Virus record (IMG/VR): IMGVR_UViG_3300037246_000652
Span: 1-30,742 of that record
Direction: 5' to 3' (one strand)
Length of the DNA stretch: 30,742 nt
DNA from: a virus
Below the pieces are notes generated by a model. The model searched no databases. It was not told where the DNA came from and saw nothing but the letters and a program-made list of their open reading frames with translations. The position numbers were made by a program, and so were the translations under genes. Positions 14,723-21,546 of the stretch are shown one piece after another (the stretch's first letter is position 1; each line of letters begins with the position of its first letter).

Positions 14723-15137
14723 GTTGAAGGCTCCGAGAATACAAGGTTAAGGCCGCTGCTGTGTGAGCGTACATCTCATAATGAGTGTCAGTCTGAATAT
14801 AGACTAGGGAAGCTGGTTCCCTTCCTCCGAGATGGTCTTCGTTTAGGTTGTCGTGGTCTGGCCCGAAGAGGTACACACAGTCCTCTGGATGTTTAAAGTC
14901 TCGTAAACGTATTTGTCCTGGTAGAAAACGGGCAGCTGGTGGGGAGAGAACCACAAGGGGCACCTCCGGTAGATCTGCTGCTGTAGTTATTCTAGTTGCG
15001 TCCTTGATTAGATGATAAGCCTCAATCTTCTCCTCCCCTGCACCATACAAATAAACGTATGATGGAGGGAAGTGAGAGAGTACGAAATCCCACTCTTTCA
15101 AGCGGGCTCCGCTACGGGGATTGAAGCAGACCCTCAT
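14715..15137 (-). CDS. SPOUT (TrmH/SpoU) methyltransferase-like protein, divergent
   Basis: 140 residues from ATG 15137, four bases after the previous stop. The C-terminal half follows the SpoU pattern: LRDFKHPEDCVYLFGPDHDNL (79-98) for motif 2 and VYIQTDTHYEMYAHTAAALTLYSR (112-135) for motif 3. In active enzymes motif 2 reads near FGPEDGGL and motif 3 has an Asn in LNLAAAV that contacts the substrate or SAM; here these are DHDNL and Glu. The N-terminal FNPRSGARLKEWDFVL is a weak match to motif 1. The fold is likely kept, and 2'-O-methylation of RNA is doubtful. Its place between two virion genes is odd for an RNA enzyme. Confidence 0.65.
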   Translation of the reverse strand: MRVCFNPRSGARLKEWDFVLSHFPPSYVYLYGAGEEKIEAYHLIKDATRITTAADLPEVPLVVLSPPAARFLPGQIRLRDFKHPEDCVYLFGPDHDNLNEDHLGGREPASLVYIQTDTHYEMYAHTAAALTLYSRSLQRG

Positions 15138-15141
15138 AATA

Positions 15142-17655
15142 TTACGGATTGAGGAAGTTACGTTCAATCTGGGACGTTACCGGAATCGTCAGGGCAGTAG
15201 TAGAAATAGTCGCTACGGAAGACTGCGTATACTGTGCTGTCGTCTGGCCTATAGCTCGACACTGCACATCCGCGTCACCGCCTGGTGTTCTACCACCCTG
15301 CGCGTTGTTCGAATAGTCGAAGCTAAAGTTGAAGTCAGAAGAGGCCAGACCAGAAACATCAGAGAGACCATCGTCCTGGACGATGATAGCGTCTGGGGAG
15401 TCGATTGGGTACTCGTCGATGTCTGCCGTGAAGTCTACGGTAGTAGTAAAAATGTCTTCACCATCATAGCGTTCTACAGACCACAGAGAGGTGGAGGTTT
15501 CTGCAGTGACCTGGTAAATACCATTCATTGGCTCATCAACACCAGTCAACCCAGAAACGCGAACGTACTGTCCTGCACCTGTGTCCAGAGCAGACAGCTG
15601 GCCGGTCGATACGAACGTTCCTGATGGTCCCGTACCTATCGTTATAACAAGGTCTGTCAATGCGCGGGTACGAGTGAAGTCGAAGAACAAGGTGTACTCA
15701 GCCACCGTGTCGTCAATAAGAGTCTGGTTGAAGTCGAGAGTTACCGAAACGGTAAGAGGAGCGTTCCTCAGTATTCCAAGGTTGTCGAAGTAGACCGTGT
15801 CATTGGCAGAAGCCGCTGCAAGGTTATTGATGTAAACGCCTTGGCTGTCCTCATCGTCTGGGTTACGTGGGAAGGAGAGACCACCATCAACAGAGCCAAC
15901 CTCAAGGGTAGGACCAACGAAGCGCATCAAACCATCCATCGTCTTACCGATAGCGATGTCGGCATCGGCGTCGATGTCGGTAGCCTGGCGGAGCGACCAC
16001 TGTACAAACTCGTAAACCTGTGTGTTGGTGCCTGTCGCGCCGTCGATGATGATACCAAAGTTGTACGGACCACCAACCAGGAAGCCATCGCCGCCACCGA
16101 GACCGTTGCCTCGTGACACTGGAACTGCCTCGTAGGTAATGGACATGACGTTCCACGGAGCGGAACCAGTGATTGTTGCATCCGAAGATGTAATATCAAG
16201 GTCCTGGGAGTTGGACAGACCGAACGTGAACAAACGGTTGGAGAGAGTAGTCTCACCGGCTGCAGCCAGGTCGGACTGAGAGAACGTTCTAGCGTTCGTG
16301 TTACCGGAGGTAGTACGAACACGAAGACGGAGCGTGAAAGCCGTTCGGTTATCAACAGCAACCTGCGCAAGAGGGTCAACCTCAAACGTGTCGAACACGG
16401 TAGCCTCAAAAGTGAGCGTCAGCGCTACTACAGTTTTAATGATGTAGGTACCATCATTCGCTGGAGTGGTGGCATCGCGAATCGTAATGGAACCACCGAC
16501 CTTGAAGCCATCGGCAACGAAGTCGCCAGCGGATTGAGTAAGTGAATCATCAGGAGCGCCAACAACGAATGTGAACGTGGAGGGATTGCCGATATCGTTG
16601 AAGGCCAAAACAGCCTCGTTAACAGGACCATTAAAGGCAAAGTCTACCGTATCGTCAACTGTAGTATCAGTACCGAACTGGTAGTAGGCCAAGTCGCCTG
16701 TACCGGCAGTTTCATCCAAGAAAGCGCCAAGAGTTCGAACACCAGCATACTGGGCATCAATAGTACCTGCAGCGGAGACTTCGGACCATCCCATGTTTCG
16801 ATACATCTTACGAGTACGAAGACCGTAAGAGCCTGACACATCTGCATCATCCTTAGGAACCCAACCGGAGTTGTTACCGGAGGGATCCTGTCCAATGAGG
16901 TATTTACCAGCATCGGCGTCAATCGTAAGCATGGGGAACGGAGCGTTCGCGATTAGGAAGTTATCATCTTTCCAGTCGATTACAGCCTTACTGTAAAATG
17001 CCTGACCAAGAACACCGTCAAGGTCCAAGTGACCTTCTGATGCAGTGGTAGTATCTTCCAGAAGGAAGACTCCGAGCCCAGCGGTGTCCCACATGATATT
17101 CTTCATGTCAGTACGAGCATCCGCTGCTTCAGCGCCTGCCGTGGTGGTAGCACCTGTGAGAGATGTAACGATGTAGTCAGAGGTGTCCGAGTTTACCGTA
17201 ACGACCTCATATACGCCATCATGTGTGGTGTGGTTGAAAACAGTGAATCGCTGACCTACTACCATAGATGGAAGGTCTGCGGTTCCTATGATCTGCACCT
17301 GTGGAGCAGCGGTGGCAACGAATTCCATCGTGGTAGACGCAGTCACTAAGTGTGAGAATACCTCAATAGTGTCGATTGTGTCCGTGGCGTCCGTTGGGTC
17401 TGCGCCGCTGACCTTCTCCAAAACCGCCAAGCTTGTGGTTGTACCACCGGCATCGTTTACACGATACAAGCCGTTGTTCACAGTGTCTACAGCATTGCGA
17501 ATCTCAATCCACTCGTTGTCGAGAAGAAGAGGAAGGAGAGTTGCGGAGGTGAGTGTAGTCGCACGACCGGCACTCGAAGTAAACGCCAGGTCGGTGACAG
17601 TAGTAGAGACGCCCTGAGAGAGACCATTGGGGTCTGCAATGATGCCTAAAGCCAT
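15142..17655 (-). CDS. large virion protein with repeated beta modules
   Basis: 837 residues from ATG 17655 (AAGGAA upstream). It has almost no Lys and is rich in Thr, Asp, Val and Gly. A module of about 45 residues with a core like (D/N)GxYxV in a strand-turn-strand setting recurs at least four times (near residues 61, 146, 401 and about 710). In the middle a QDPSGNNSGWVPKDDADVSGSYGLRTRK stretch may be a loop or a separate domain. The C-terminus ends IERNFLNP, as in the 543-residue neighbour. It is the first gene after the internal promoter, which fits an abundant virion protein, possibly tail sheath, tube or fibre; the exact part is not determined. Confidence 0.7.
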   Translation of the reverse strand: MALGIIADPNGLSQGVSTTVTDLAFTSSAGRATTLTSATLLPLLLDNEWIEIRNAVDTVNNGLYRVNDAGGTTTSLAVLEKVSGADPTDATDTIDTIEVFSHLVTASTTMEFVATAAPQVQIIGTADLPSMVVGQRFTVFNHTTHDGVYEVVTVNSDTSDYIVTSLTGATTTAGAEAADARTDMKNIMWDTAGLGVFLLEDTTTASEGHLDLDGVLGQAFYSKAVIDWKDDNFLIANAPFPMLTIDADAGKYLIGQDPSGNNSGWVPKDDADVSGSYGLRTRKMYRNMGWSEVSAAGTIDAQYAGVRTLGAFLDETAGTGDLAYYQFGTDTTVDDTVDFAFNGPVNEAVLAFNDIGNPSTFTFVVGAPDDSLTQSAGDFVADGFKVGGSITIRDATTPANDGTYIIKTVVALTLTFEATVFDTFEVDPLAQVAVDNRTAFTLRLRVRTTSGNTNARTFSQSDLAAAGETTLSNRLFTFGLSNSQDLDITSSDATITGSAPWNVMSITYEAVPVSRGNGLGGGDGFLVGGPYNFGIIIDGATGTNTQVYEFVQWSLRQATDIDADADIAIGKTMDGLMRFVGPTLEVGSVDGGLSFPRNPDDEDSQGVYINNLAAASANDTVYFDNLGILRNAPLTVSVTLDFNQTLIDDTVAEYTLFFDFTRTRALTDLVITIGTGPSGTFVSTGQLSALDTGAGQYVRVSGLTGVDEPMNGIYQVTAETSTSLWSVERYDGEDIFTTTVDFTADIDEYPIDSPDAIIVQDDGLSDVSGLASSDFNFSFDYSNNAQGGRTPGGDADVQCRAIGQTTAQYTQSSVATISTTALTIPVTSQIERNFLNP

Positions 17656-17735
17656 GTTAGTTCCTTATCTGTGATCTGTGCTGAAAAGCCAAAACAAGAC
17701 TGGCCGCTTATACGTTGGGCATTGTCTTGCTTGTA

Positions 17736-17764
17736 ATTATAGTTGATCAAGCCGTGGGGGGCAA
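17736..17764 (-). promoter_or_regulatory. minus-strand sigma-70-type promoter with 5' stem-loop leader
   Basis: On the minus strand TTGCCC (17759-17764, 4 of 6) and TATAAT (17736-17741, 6 of 6) are 17 bases apart, pointing at the 837-residue virion gene. The start should fall near 17729. The leader then opens with a stem: CAAGAC at the 5' end pairs with GTCTTG (plus-strand 17724-17729 with 17695-17700). Inner TGCCC/GGCCA can pair with one mismatch. The stem is followed by TTGTTTTGG. It could protect the 5' end of the transcript or act as an attenuator or terminator for reads from upstream. Confidence 0.7.
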
Positions 17765-17983
17765 GTTGTATTGTGCGGCCTGGTTCGAACGCAAGCCTTG
17801 GTAGCGTTTGGTTCCTCTAAGATACGTGGCTACTACAAATAGACGCGATCCTTGATACGTAACCATCTCTGATAATCCAGAGTCGTTAGTCCTGCTAAGC
17901 TCACGAGCCACTAGGTCGGCATGCGTGAAAGGAAGTGGGTCTGACAGAACCTCACTACGAAACTCTCTAACGAAGTACTCCAT
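17747..17983 (-). CDS. unknown protein, 78 aa
   Basis: A strong ribosome site (AGGAGG at 17992-17997) precedes ATG 17983 by eight bases. The protein has a charged helical N-terminal half and a beta-like centre (EMVTYQGSRLFVVATYLRG), with a polar end. The centre is reminiscent of small head-tail joining or decoration proteins, but this is not supported by any clear motif. Its 3' end overlaps the -35 box of the next promoter, so it closes one transcription unit. Confidence 0.65.
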   Translation of the reverse strand: MEYFVREFRSEVLSDPLPFTHADLVARELSRTNDSGLSEMVTYQGSRLFVVATYLRGTKRYQGLRSNQAAQYNLPPTA

Positions 17984-17999
17984 CTAAAGGACCTCCTAT

Positions 18000-18028
18000 A
18001 TTTTACCACGAGAACTCGTAATAAACAA
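18000..18028 (-). promoter_or_regulatory. possible weak promoter with a palindrome in the spacer
   Basis: On the minus strand TTGTTT (18023-18028) and TAAAAT (18000-18005) are 17 bases apart, and TGG before the -10 gives an extended -10 form. The spacer contains the inverted repeat ACGAG-TT-CTCGT, which could bind a repressor. Against it, the start would fall inside the ribosome site of the gene at 17983, so this is only a candidate. Confidence 0.3.
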
Positions 18029-18036
18029 GTAATACG

Positions 18037-18489
18037 CTACCTATTTGCAAGATATTCTTGGTGGGGAACAACTTCTCCGGTCTCCTGGATGAGGAAGCCC
18101 CAATCCTTATCCTTGTTGCCTGAGCAGAAGAGAGTCCAAGCACCCTTGCTGGTGTCCACCAGACTGACCCTGTGGAAATCGTTGCCCGAGAGCAGGTTGA
18201 GGCTTCCTGGTCCCTTTCGTCTGGTTTCAATAGTATTACCCACCAGGCGCTCCTCATCGTAGCCGCCAGTTAGGATGAGGCTGAAAGACCACATCCAGGG
18301 GTGGTTGTGAAGCTCCCTGTCCTGGTCCCCTTGGAAGAACCTATGGAGGTAGATCCCTGGGAACACGCCATTGTGCTTGATGTAGAAGCGCAGTAGGTAT
18401 TCTTCGCCGTAGTTGCTGATGATGCGGCTACGAGAAGGAAACTGCGTAACCAGGCTCCAGCACAGTCTGTCAATGAAGATCTCGATCAT
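18037..18489 (-). CDS. cupin-like phage protein
   Basis: 150 residues. The start is ATG 18489 in an ATGA overlap with the epimerase-like gene; a longer frame to 18582 is a shadow. The core IYLHRFFQGDQDRELHNHPWMWSFSLILTGGYDEER and a later GPGSLNLLSGNDFHRV form the two cupin strands with candidate metal ligands H49, H61, H63 and H106. It matches from memory a phage/bacterial cupin family of unknown function with the LHRF..SD.DR.LHDHPW signature. The following AWTLFCSGNKDKDWGF is also typical. It probably binds a metal; the substrate is unknown. Coupling to an SDR gene hints at a sugar-related role. Confidence 0.75.
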   Translation of the reverse strand: MIEIFIDRLCWSLVTQFPSRSRIISNYGEEYLLRFYIKHNGVFPGIYLHRFFQGDQDRELHNHPWMWSFSLILTGGYDEERLVGNTIETRRKGPGSLNLLSGNDFHRVSLVDTSKGAWTLFCSGNKDKDWGFLIQETGEVVPHQEYLANR

Positions 18490-19265
18490 TCCTGCACCAT
18501 TTTGAACAACCCTGACCTCAGGGAGGTTTTGGGTGCCCATCCTATTGTTTTGTGAAGCTTTATGATTCTTGGGACTTCCCACTCAGCGAATACCTCAGTA
18601 TACGGCTGAAGAATCTCGGGCTCTGTGTCCGCTCCATTGACGAACTTCCATATATTACGGAGGAGGTTGATGTACGTCACAGCCTCACCCGACCCGACAT
18701 TGAACACACCGTGTGCCCTCTTAGCCAACAACAGGTCAACCGCCTTGAGGAAGTCGTCCTGGTGTATAAAGGAGGTGGATGCGCCAAGCCTTCTAGGGTT
18801 GGTCAGCGGTTCGTTCCTCTTAGAGGATATGATGGTCTCGTGGATAAGGCCCCAAGTAATATCAGGGCCGTACACGTTGAAGGGCCTAACAATAGTGGTA
18901 AAGCCCTCTCGGTTCCAGAACAGGTGCTCTGCGGCTATAGCATAGATGCAGGTGCTCCTGAGGATAGCTGAAGCCGAAGGGTGGATGCCTAGAAACGCGG
19001 CCTCTCTAACGTCCTCCTCTGCAAGAACGGGGTCTGTGGTGGAGAGTAGCAGGACGGGCTTATCACTCACCTGCATCTTCTGTAGCTCAAGCTGAGCTAG
19101 AGGAGGGTTGACCTCATTGGTGATCTCAGCCCCTATCAGGCAGAAATCCGGGTCCTCGTCCCAAGGCACAAGCGCAAGCCCTCTACTAATGAAGTGGTTT
19201 CTAACCAGCCCCAATAGCGGGTGATTCCCGGCTAGAGTAAACTTTATCCTACCCTTCAGACTCAC
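18486..19265 (-). CDS. NAD-dependent epimerase/dehydratase-like protein, divergent
   Basis: 259 residues from GTG 19265, which overlaps the previous stop as GTGA. The middle and C-terminal parts are clearly of the extended SDR family that acts on nucleotide sugars: TTIVRPFNVYGPD (123-135), TSFIHQDDFLKAVDLLL (164-180) and HGVFNVGSGEAVTYINLL (185-202). The N-terminal nucleotide loop reads LAGNHPLLG (11-19) instead of GxxGxxG, and the family YxxxK pair is missing: STCIYAIAAEHL (104-115) has no Lys four after any Tyr. It is also about 60 residues shorter than family members. Ordinary epimerase activity is doubtful; it may bind a nucleotide sugar without turnover. Confidence 0.75.
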   Translation of the reverse strand: MSLKGRIKFTLAGNHPLLGLVRNHFISRGLALVPWDEDPDFCLIGAEITNEVNPPLAQLELQKMQVSDKPVLLLSTTDPVLAEEDVREAAFLGIHPSASAILRSTCIYAIAAEHLFWNREGFTTIVRPFNVYGPDITWGLIHETIISSKRNEPLTNPRRLGASTSFIHQDDFLKAVDLLLAKRAHGVFNVGSGEAVTYINLLRNIWKFVNGADTEPEILQPYTEVFAEWEVPRIIKLHKTIGWAPKTSLRSGLFKMVQE

Positions 19266-19369
19266 TTCTTTAGCTCATTCTTCTCACAGGTACAAACTAG
19301 GATGATCTTCCCACACTCTTCGCACCTAGGAAGCTCGTCTTCTATTTGCTTTTTGGTTTTCTTTCCCAT
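19262..19369 (-). CDS. two-pair Cys microprotein, 35 aa
   Basis: The frame from ATG 19369 to TGA 19262 has a basic start (MGKKTKKQIEDELPR) and then CEEC (16-19) and CTC (26-28) separated by a short strand, which is a likely zinc ribbon or knuckle. It starts inside the end of the nuclease gene (28-base overlap), and its stop overlaps the GTG start of the epimerase-like gene as GTGA, so it fills the gap exactly. The ribosome site is weak (AAAGAAG). No family was recognised. Confidence 0.55.
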   Translation of the reverse strand: MGKKTKKQIEDELPRCEECGKIILVCTCEKNELKK

Positions 19370-19881
19370 AACTTCTTTGGCTCCTCTAATAGATCATCAA
19401 ACAATCGGATATAAGCTGACTCTCCCTGCCTATCGGTAACTCGGATAGGTGAACCTTTAATGAAGTTCACTTGGGCAGGAGTAGCGGTATAGCGGTCCCG
19501 CATCATCACGAACCACGGGTTTCTGTTTCTCTTGAACACCAGCAGGGTGAGCCTGCCTTCTGCGGTTTCACGTTTTGCTTGCTCCCACCACTCCCAGAAC
19601 TTACTCTGGGGCGAGGTTAGGATATGGTCTAGAGTCCATTCCTCCTGCCACTTCACCTCTACAGAGAAGGGGAAGGTCTCGTCGGGGGTCACTACGTCAC
19701 CCTCGGCATTCCAGTCCTCTCGGAACTTCTTAGTTTTGAATCCACCTGAGCTGGGGGTTCTGGCAAAGTCAGACTTCCACCAATCCTTTAGGAGAGCGCA
19801 AACTTGGTTCTCGCCCCTTCCTCCCTTGTCTCTGGAGTTGATTCCTTTTCTCGTACTCTTAGGTCTTGGTGCATCTGCCAT
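19342..19881 (-). CDS. PD-(D/E)XK nuclease, resolvase-like
   Basis: 179 residues. The blocks fit the PD-(D/E)XK fold of archaeal-type Holliday-junction resolvases: RGENQVCALLKDW with E24 on the first helix, GDVV with D62, and FSVEVKW with E75 and K77 as the catalytic strand. A later LLVFKRNRNPWFVMM forms the next strand pair. The N-terminus is basic. It likely cuts branched DNA, useful for clearing the products of the recombination genes to the right before packaging. It starts in a TAATG overlap with the zinc-finger gene. Confidence 0.75.
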   Translation of the reverse strand: MADAPRPKSTRKGINSRDKGGRGENQVCALLKDWWKSDFARTPSSGGFKTKKFREDWNAEGDVVTPDETFPFSVEVKWQEEWTLDHILTSPQSKFWEWWEQAKRETAEGRLTLLVFKRNRNPWFVMMRDRYTATPAQVNFIKGSPIRVTDRQGESAYIRLFDDLLEEPKKLWERKPKSK

Positions 19882-20420
19882 TAGCCGTACATTCCTAACA
19901 TTATGAGACCAATCTCTCGGTCTCTCTCGTCCTGAGACAAATCGTCCAGGGCTTCTAACAGGGCGTAAGCCTTGCGGCTGTATCCCGCATCATTGTGCTG
20001 ATTCCAGATCCTGTAGACCCACTCGTGTACCCAATACTCCGGGAGCACCGTACAGTCTATGTCTGTGTGTATAAGCTTAGTTTTGGCCATCTCTAGGCCG
20101 CACATCTTTTCTAGGTTTCTTCTGAAGAGCGCGGAGGCAACATTCTTGACTACTGGAGCCTTGCCTTTGGAACGCATGCGCTCCTGCTCTTTCTTCGTAG
20201 CCTCTTTCAGAGGACGAGACTGCTGGGTGAGTTTACACTTCTCACTTCCAGCGTGCATACGCAATCCTGCGGGAGTGAGGTACACTCCGCATTCAGTACA
20301 CACAACGGGTGGTGGGGAGGGTCTATCCACCGGAGTCTTCTTCGCTGTTTGTTGCCACCCCTTGTTGAGGTTCCACCTCGGCCCTGGACGAGGGTTCGAA
20401 TACTGTCCTGTGACTGCCAT
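19881..20420 (-). CDS. paralogous-family protein C with zinc finger
   Basis: 179 residues from ATG 20420 (GGAAAAG upstream); a GTG at 20468 would add 16. A polar Pro-rich head is followed by a C2HC zinc finger CTECGVYLTPAGLRMHAGSEKC (C41, C44, H56, C62). The second half repeats the blocks of the plus-strand genes at 1317 and 2794, more weakly: SALFRRNL (97-103), EYWVHEW (128-134) and a closing REIGLIMLG (168-176). The finger suggests DNA, RNA or protein binding. The 5' end overlaps the homing-type endonuclease gene by about 98 bases, so their ends are shared. Confidence 0.7.
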   Translation of the reverse strand: MAVTGQYSNPRPGPRWNLNKGWQQTAKKTPVDRPSPPPVVCTECGVYLTPAGLRMHAGSEKCKLTQQSRPLKEATKKEQERMRSKGKAPVVKNVASALFRRNLEKMCGLEMAKTKLIHTDIDCTVLPEYWVHEWVYRIWNQHNDAGYSRKAYALLEALDDLSQDERDREIGLIMLGMYG

Positions 20421-20997
20421 ACTTTTCCAGCCAACCTCTCTTGATTCTTTTGTAGATGGTAAACCCACTTACAGGGCTTTCCTCTGCCCATTGAGATACC
20501 GTTTTAGTCACGCCGTCTATCTCCAAGACAACGTTATCGCTTTTGTTGAGAACCTGTTCCTGGCGAGAAGCCCACTTCACGTTACCAGGCACGTAACCCT
20601 TGTTGTAGTCTATACGTTCGATAGTGTCATCTATGTGGGGTCTCTGGCCAAGCATCATGTAAAAGGCCTCAAAACTCGTCCTCCACAGCGGAAAGACCGT
20701 TATGCCCCGGCCACCATAGTTCTCGTAATCTTTGTTTTTGGGGTTGTGACACCTCTGGTTCATATGAACCCACGTATTGTATTCAGGTGAGTCCGACATG
20801 CCGTGGGTCTCTCGCTTGGCTCGTGTAGAACAGCTTTTGCACATTCTACTTCGGCCCGACGAAAGGTTGTAACCCGGCAAGAACCTGGTGGTCTTGTTGC
20901 AAGAGGTGCAGATGCAAAAATACTTCTTACCCCTCTTCTCCACGACCAACCAAGCCCCGTAGGTTTCTCCCACCACAATGTCGGTGCTCCTAGCCAA
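20323..20997 (-). CDS. free-standing HNH homing-type endonuclease
   Basis: 224 residues. An N-terminal zinc-binding part has FCICTSC (C28, C30, C33) and CKSC (C53, C56). The centre follows a known phage HNH homing pattern: EYNTWVHMNQRCHNPKNKDYENYGGRGI, then W..SFEAFY, then TIERIDYNKGYVPGNVKWASRQEQ with conserved R, D, N, W and Q. A C-terminal helix-turn-helix (VSQWAEESPVSGFTIYKRIKRG) probably recognises DNA. Such genes move into phage genomes without an intron. It overlaps the start of the zinc-finger gene by about 98 bases, an unusually long overlap here that may record its arrival. Confidence 0.85.
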   Translation of the reverse strand: MARSTDIVVGETYGAWLVVEKRGKKYFCICTSCNKTTRFLPGYNLSSGRSRMCKSCSTRAKRETHGMSDSPEYNTWVHMNQRCHNPKNKDYENYGGRGITVFPLWRTSFEAFYMMLGQRPHIDDTIERIDYNKGYVPGNVKWASRQEQVLNKSDNVVLEIDGVTKTVSQWAEESPVSGFTIYKRIKRGWLEKYGSHRTVFEPSSRAEVEPQQGVATNSEEDSGG

Positions 20998-21208
20998 AAT
21001 CTAGTTCTACCCTATCCTCGTCTTCTTCATCTACAACAAAAGTCACTTCCACCTCAGGAGTAGCATCCACCAAAATCTTGAAAGCTTCTTGCGTGTCTGC
21101 CAAAGCCTCTGCTAGGCCAGCATCCGCCAGTTGAGAGGGGCTGATCTCTGTCAGCGCGTACTCCCAGCCCTCGCATTCTACCTTAGCAGCAAACTGCTCT
21201 TTTGTCAT
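20990..21208 (-). CDS. small acidic protein, 72 aa
   Basis: A short acidic protein: a helical first half (KEQFAAKVECEGWEYALTEI, then an Ala-rich helix) and a beta-rich acidic end (VEVTFVVDEEDEDRVELDFG). It starts in an ATGA overlap with the preceding gene and ends inside the homing endonuclease start. No motif was recognised; the acidic surface could mimic DNA, as some phage inhibitors do, but this is a guess. Confidence 0.6.
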   Translation of the reverse strand: MTKEQFAAKVECEGWEYALTEISPSQLADAGLAEALADTQEAFKILVDATPEVEVTFVVDEEDEDRVELDFG

Positions 21209-21546
21209 TCGCCGTCCTTTGGACCGCGCTTCTCAATGTCATTGAGAGCAGCAATATCCGCCATAGTAGCCGTATGCACCTTAGGAAGGTGCTCCTCTGC
21301 ATGCTTAGACGCTAGTTCCCGTAGGCGCTGGGCCGCAAGCTCTGGTGGGAGTTCAATAAGACGAATATCAAAAGTCTGATTCTCCTTATCGAAGTAAGTT
21401 TGAACCTGATAGTTGATCTCAAAGAATCTATTGAACCTATCAGAGTTCGTCAGCTGACGCATGACCTCAGACAGATACATCCTCTGAGCAGCTTCCTCCA
21501 TCTCCGTAGTGATCTCCTCTTGCTCTGTTGTTTCTTCTTCACTCAT
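21205..21546 (-). CDS. helical acidic protein, 113 aa
   Basis: I chose the ATG at 21546, nine bases after GAGGAAG; an in-frame ATG two codons earlier and a longer frame to 21624 lie inside the previous gene. The N-terminus is Glu/Thr-rich, followed by helical segments and one strand pair (EINYQVQTYFDKENQTFDIRLIEL). A C-terminal helix with LAAQRLRELASKHAEEHL follows. No catalytic motif or known family was recognised. Confidence 0.6.
   Translation of the reverse strand: MSEEETTEQEEITTEMEEAAQRMYLSEVMRQLTNSDRFNRFFEINYQVQTYFDKENQTFDIRLIELPPELAAQRLRELASKHAEEHLPKVHTATMADIAALNDIEKRGPKDGE

Noticed and set aside
14267-14896. 209-residue open frame on the plus strand
   Set aside because: It is antisense to the virion protein gene and the SPOUT-like gene, with a Cys/Arg-rich composition typical of a shadow frame.
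17695-17735. Stem-loop as a plain terminator for the upstream minus genes
   Set aside because: The stem coincides with the predicted transcript start and the following T-rich stretch is broken by GG, so I keep it as a leader structure with an attenuator as an alternative.
20059-20790. 243-residue open frame on the plus strand
   Set aside because: It is antisense to the zinc-finger and homing endonuclease genes, both of which have clear motifs.
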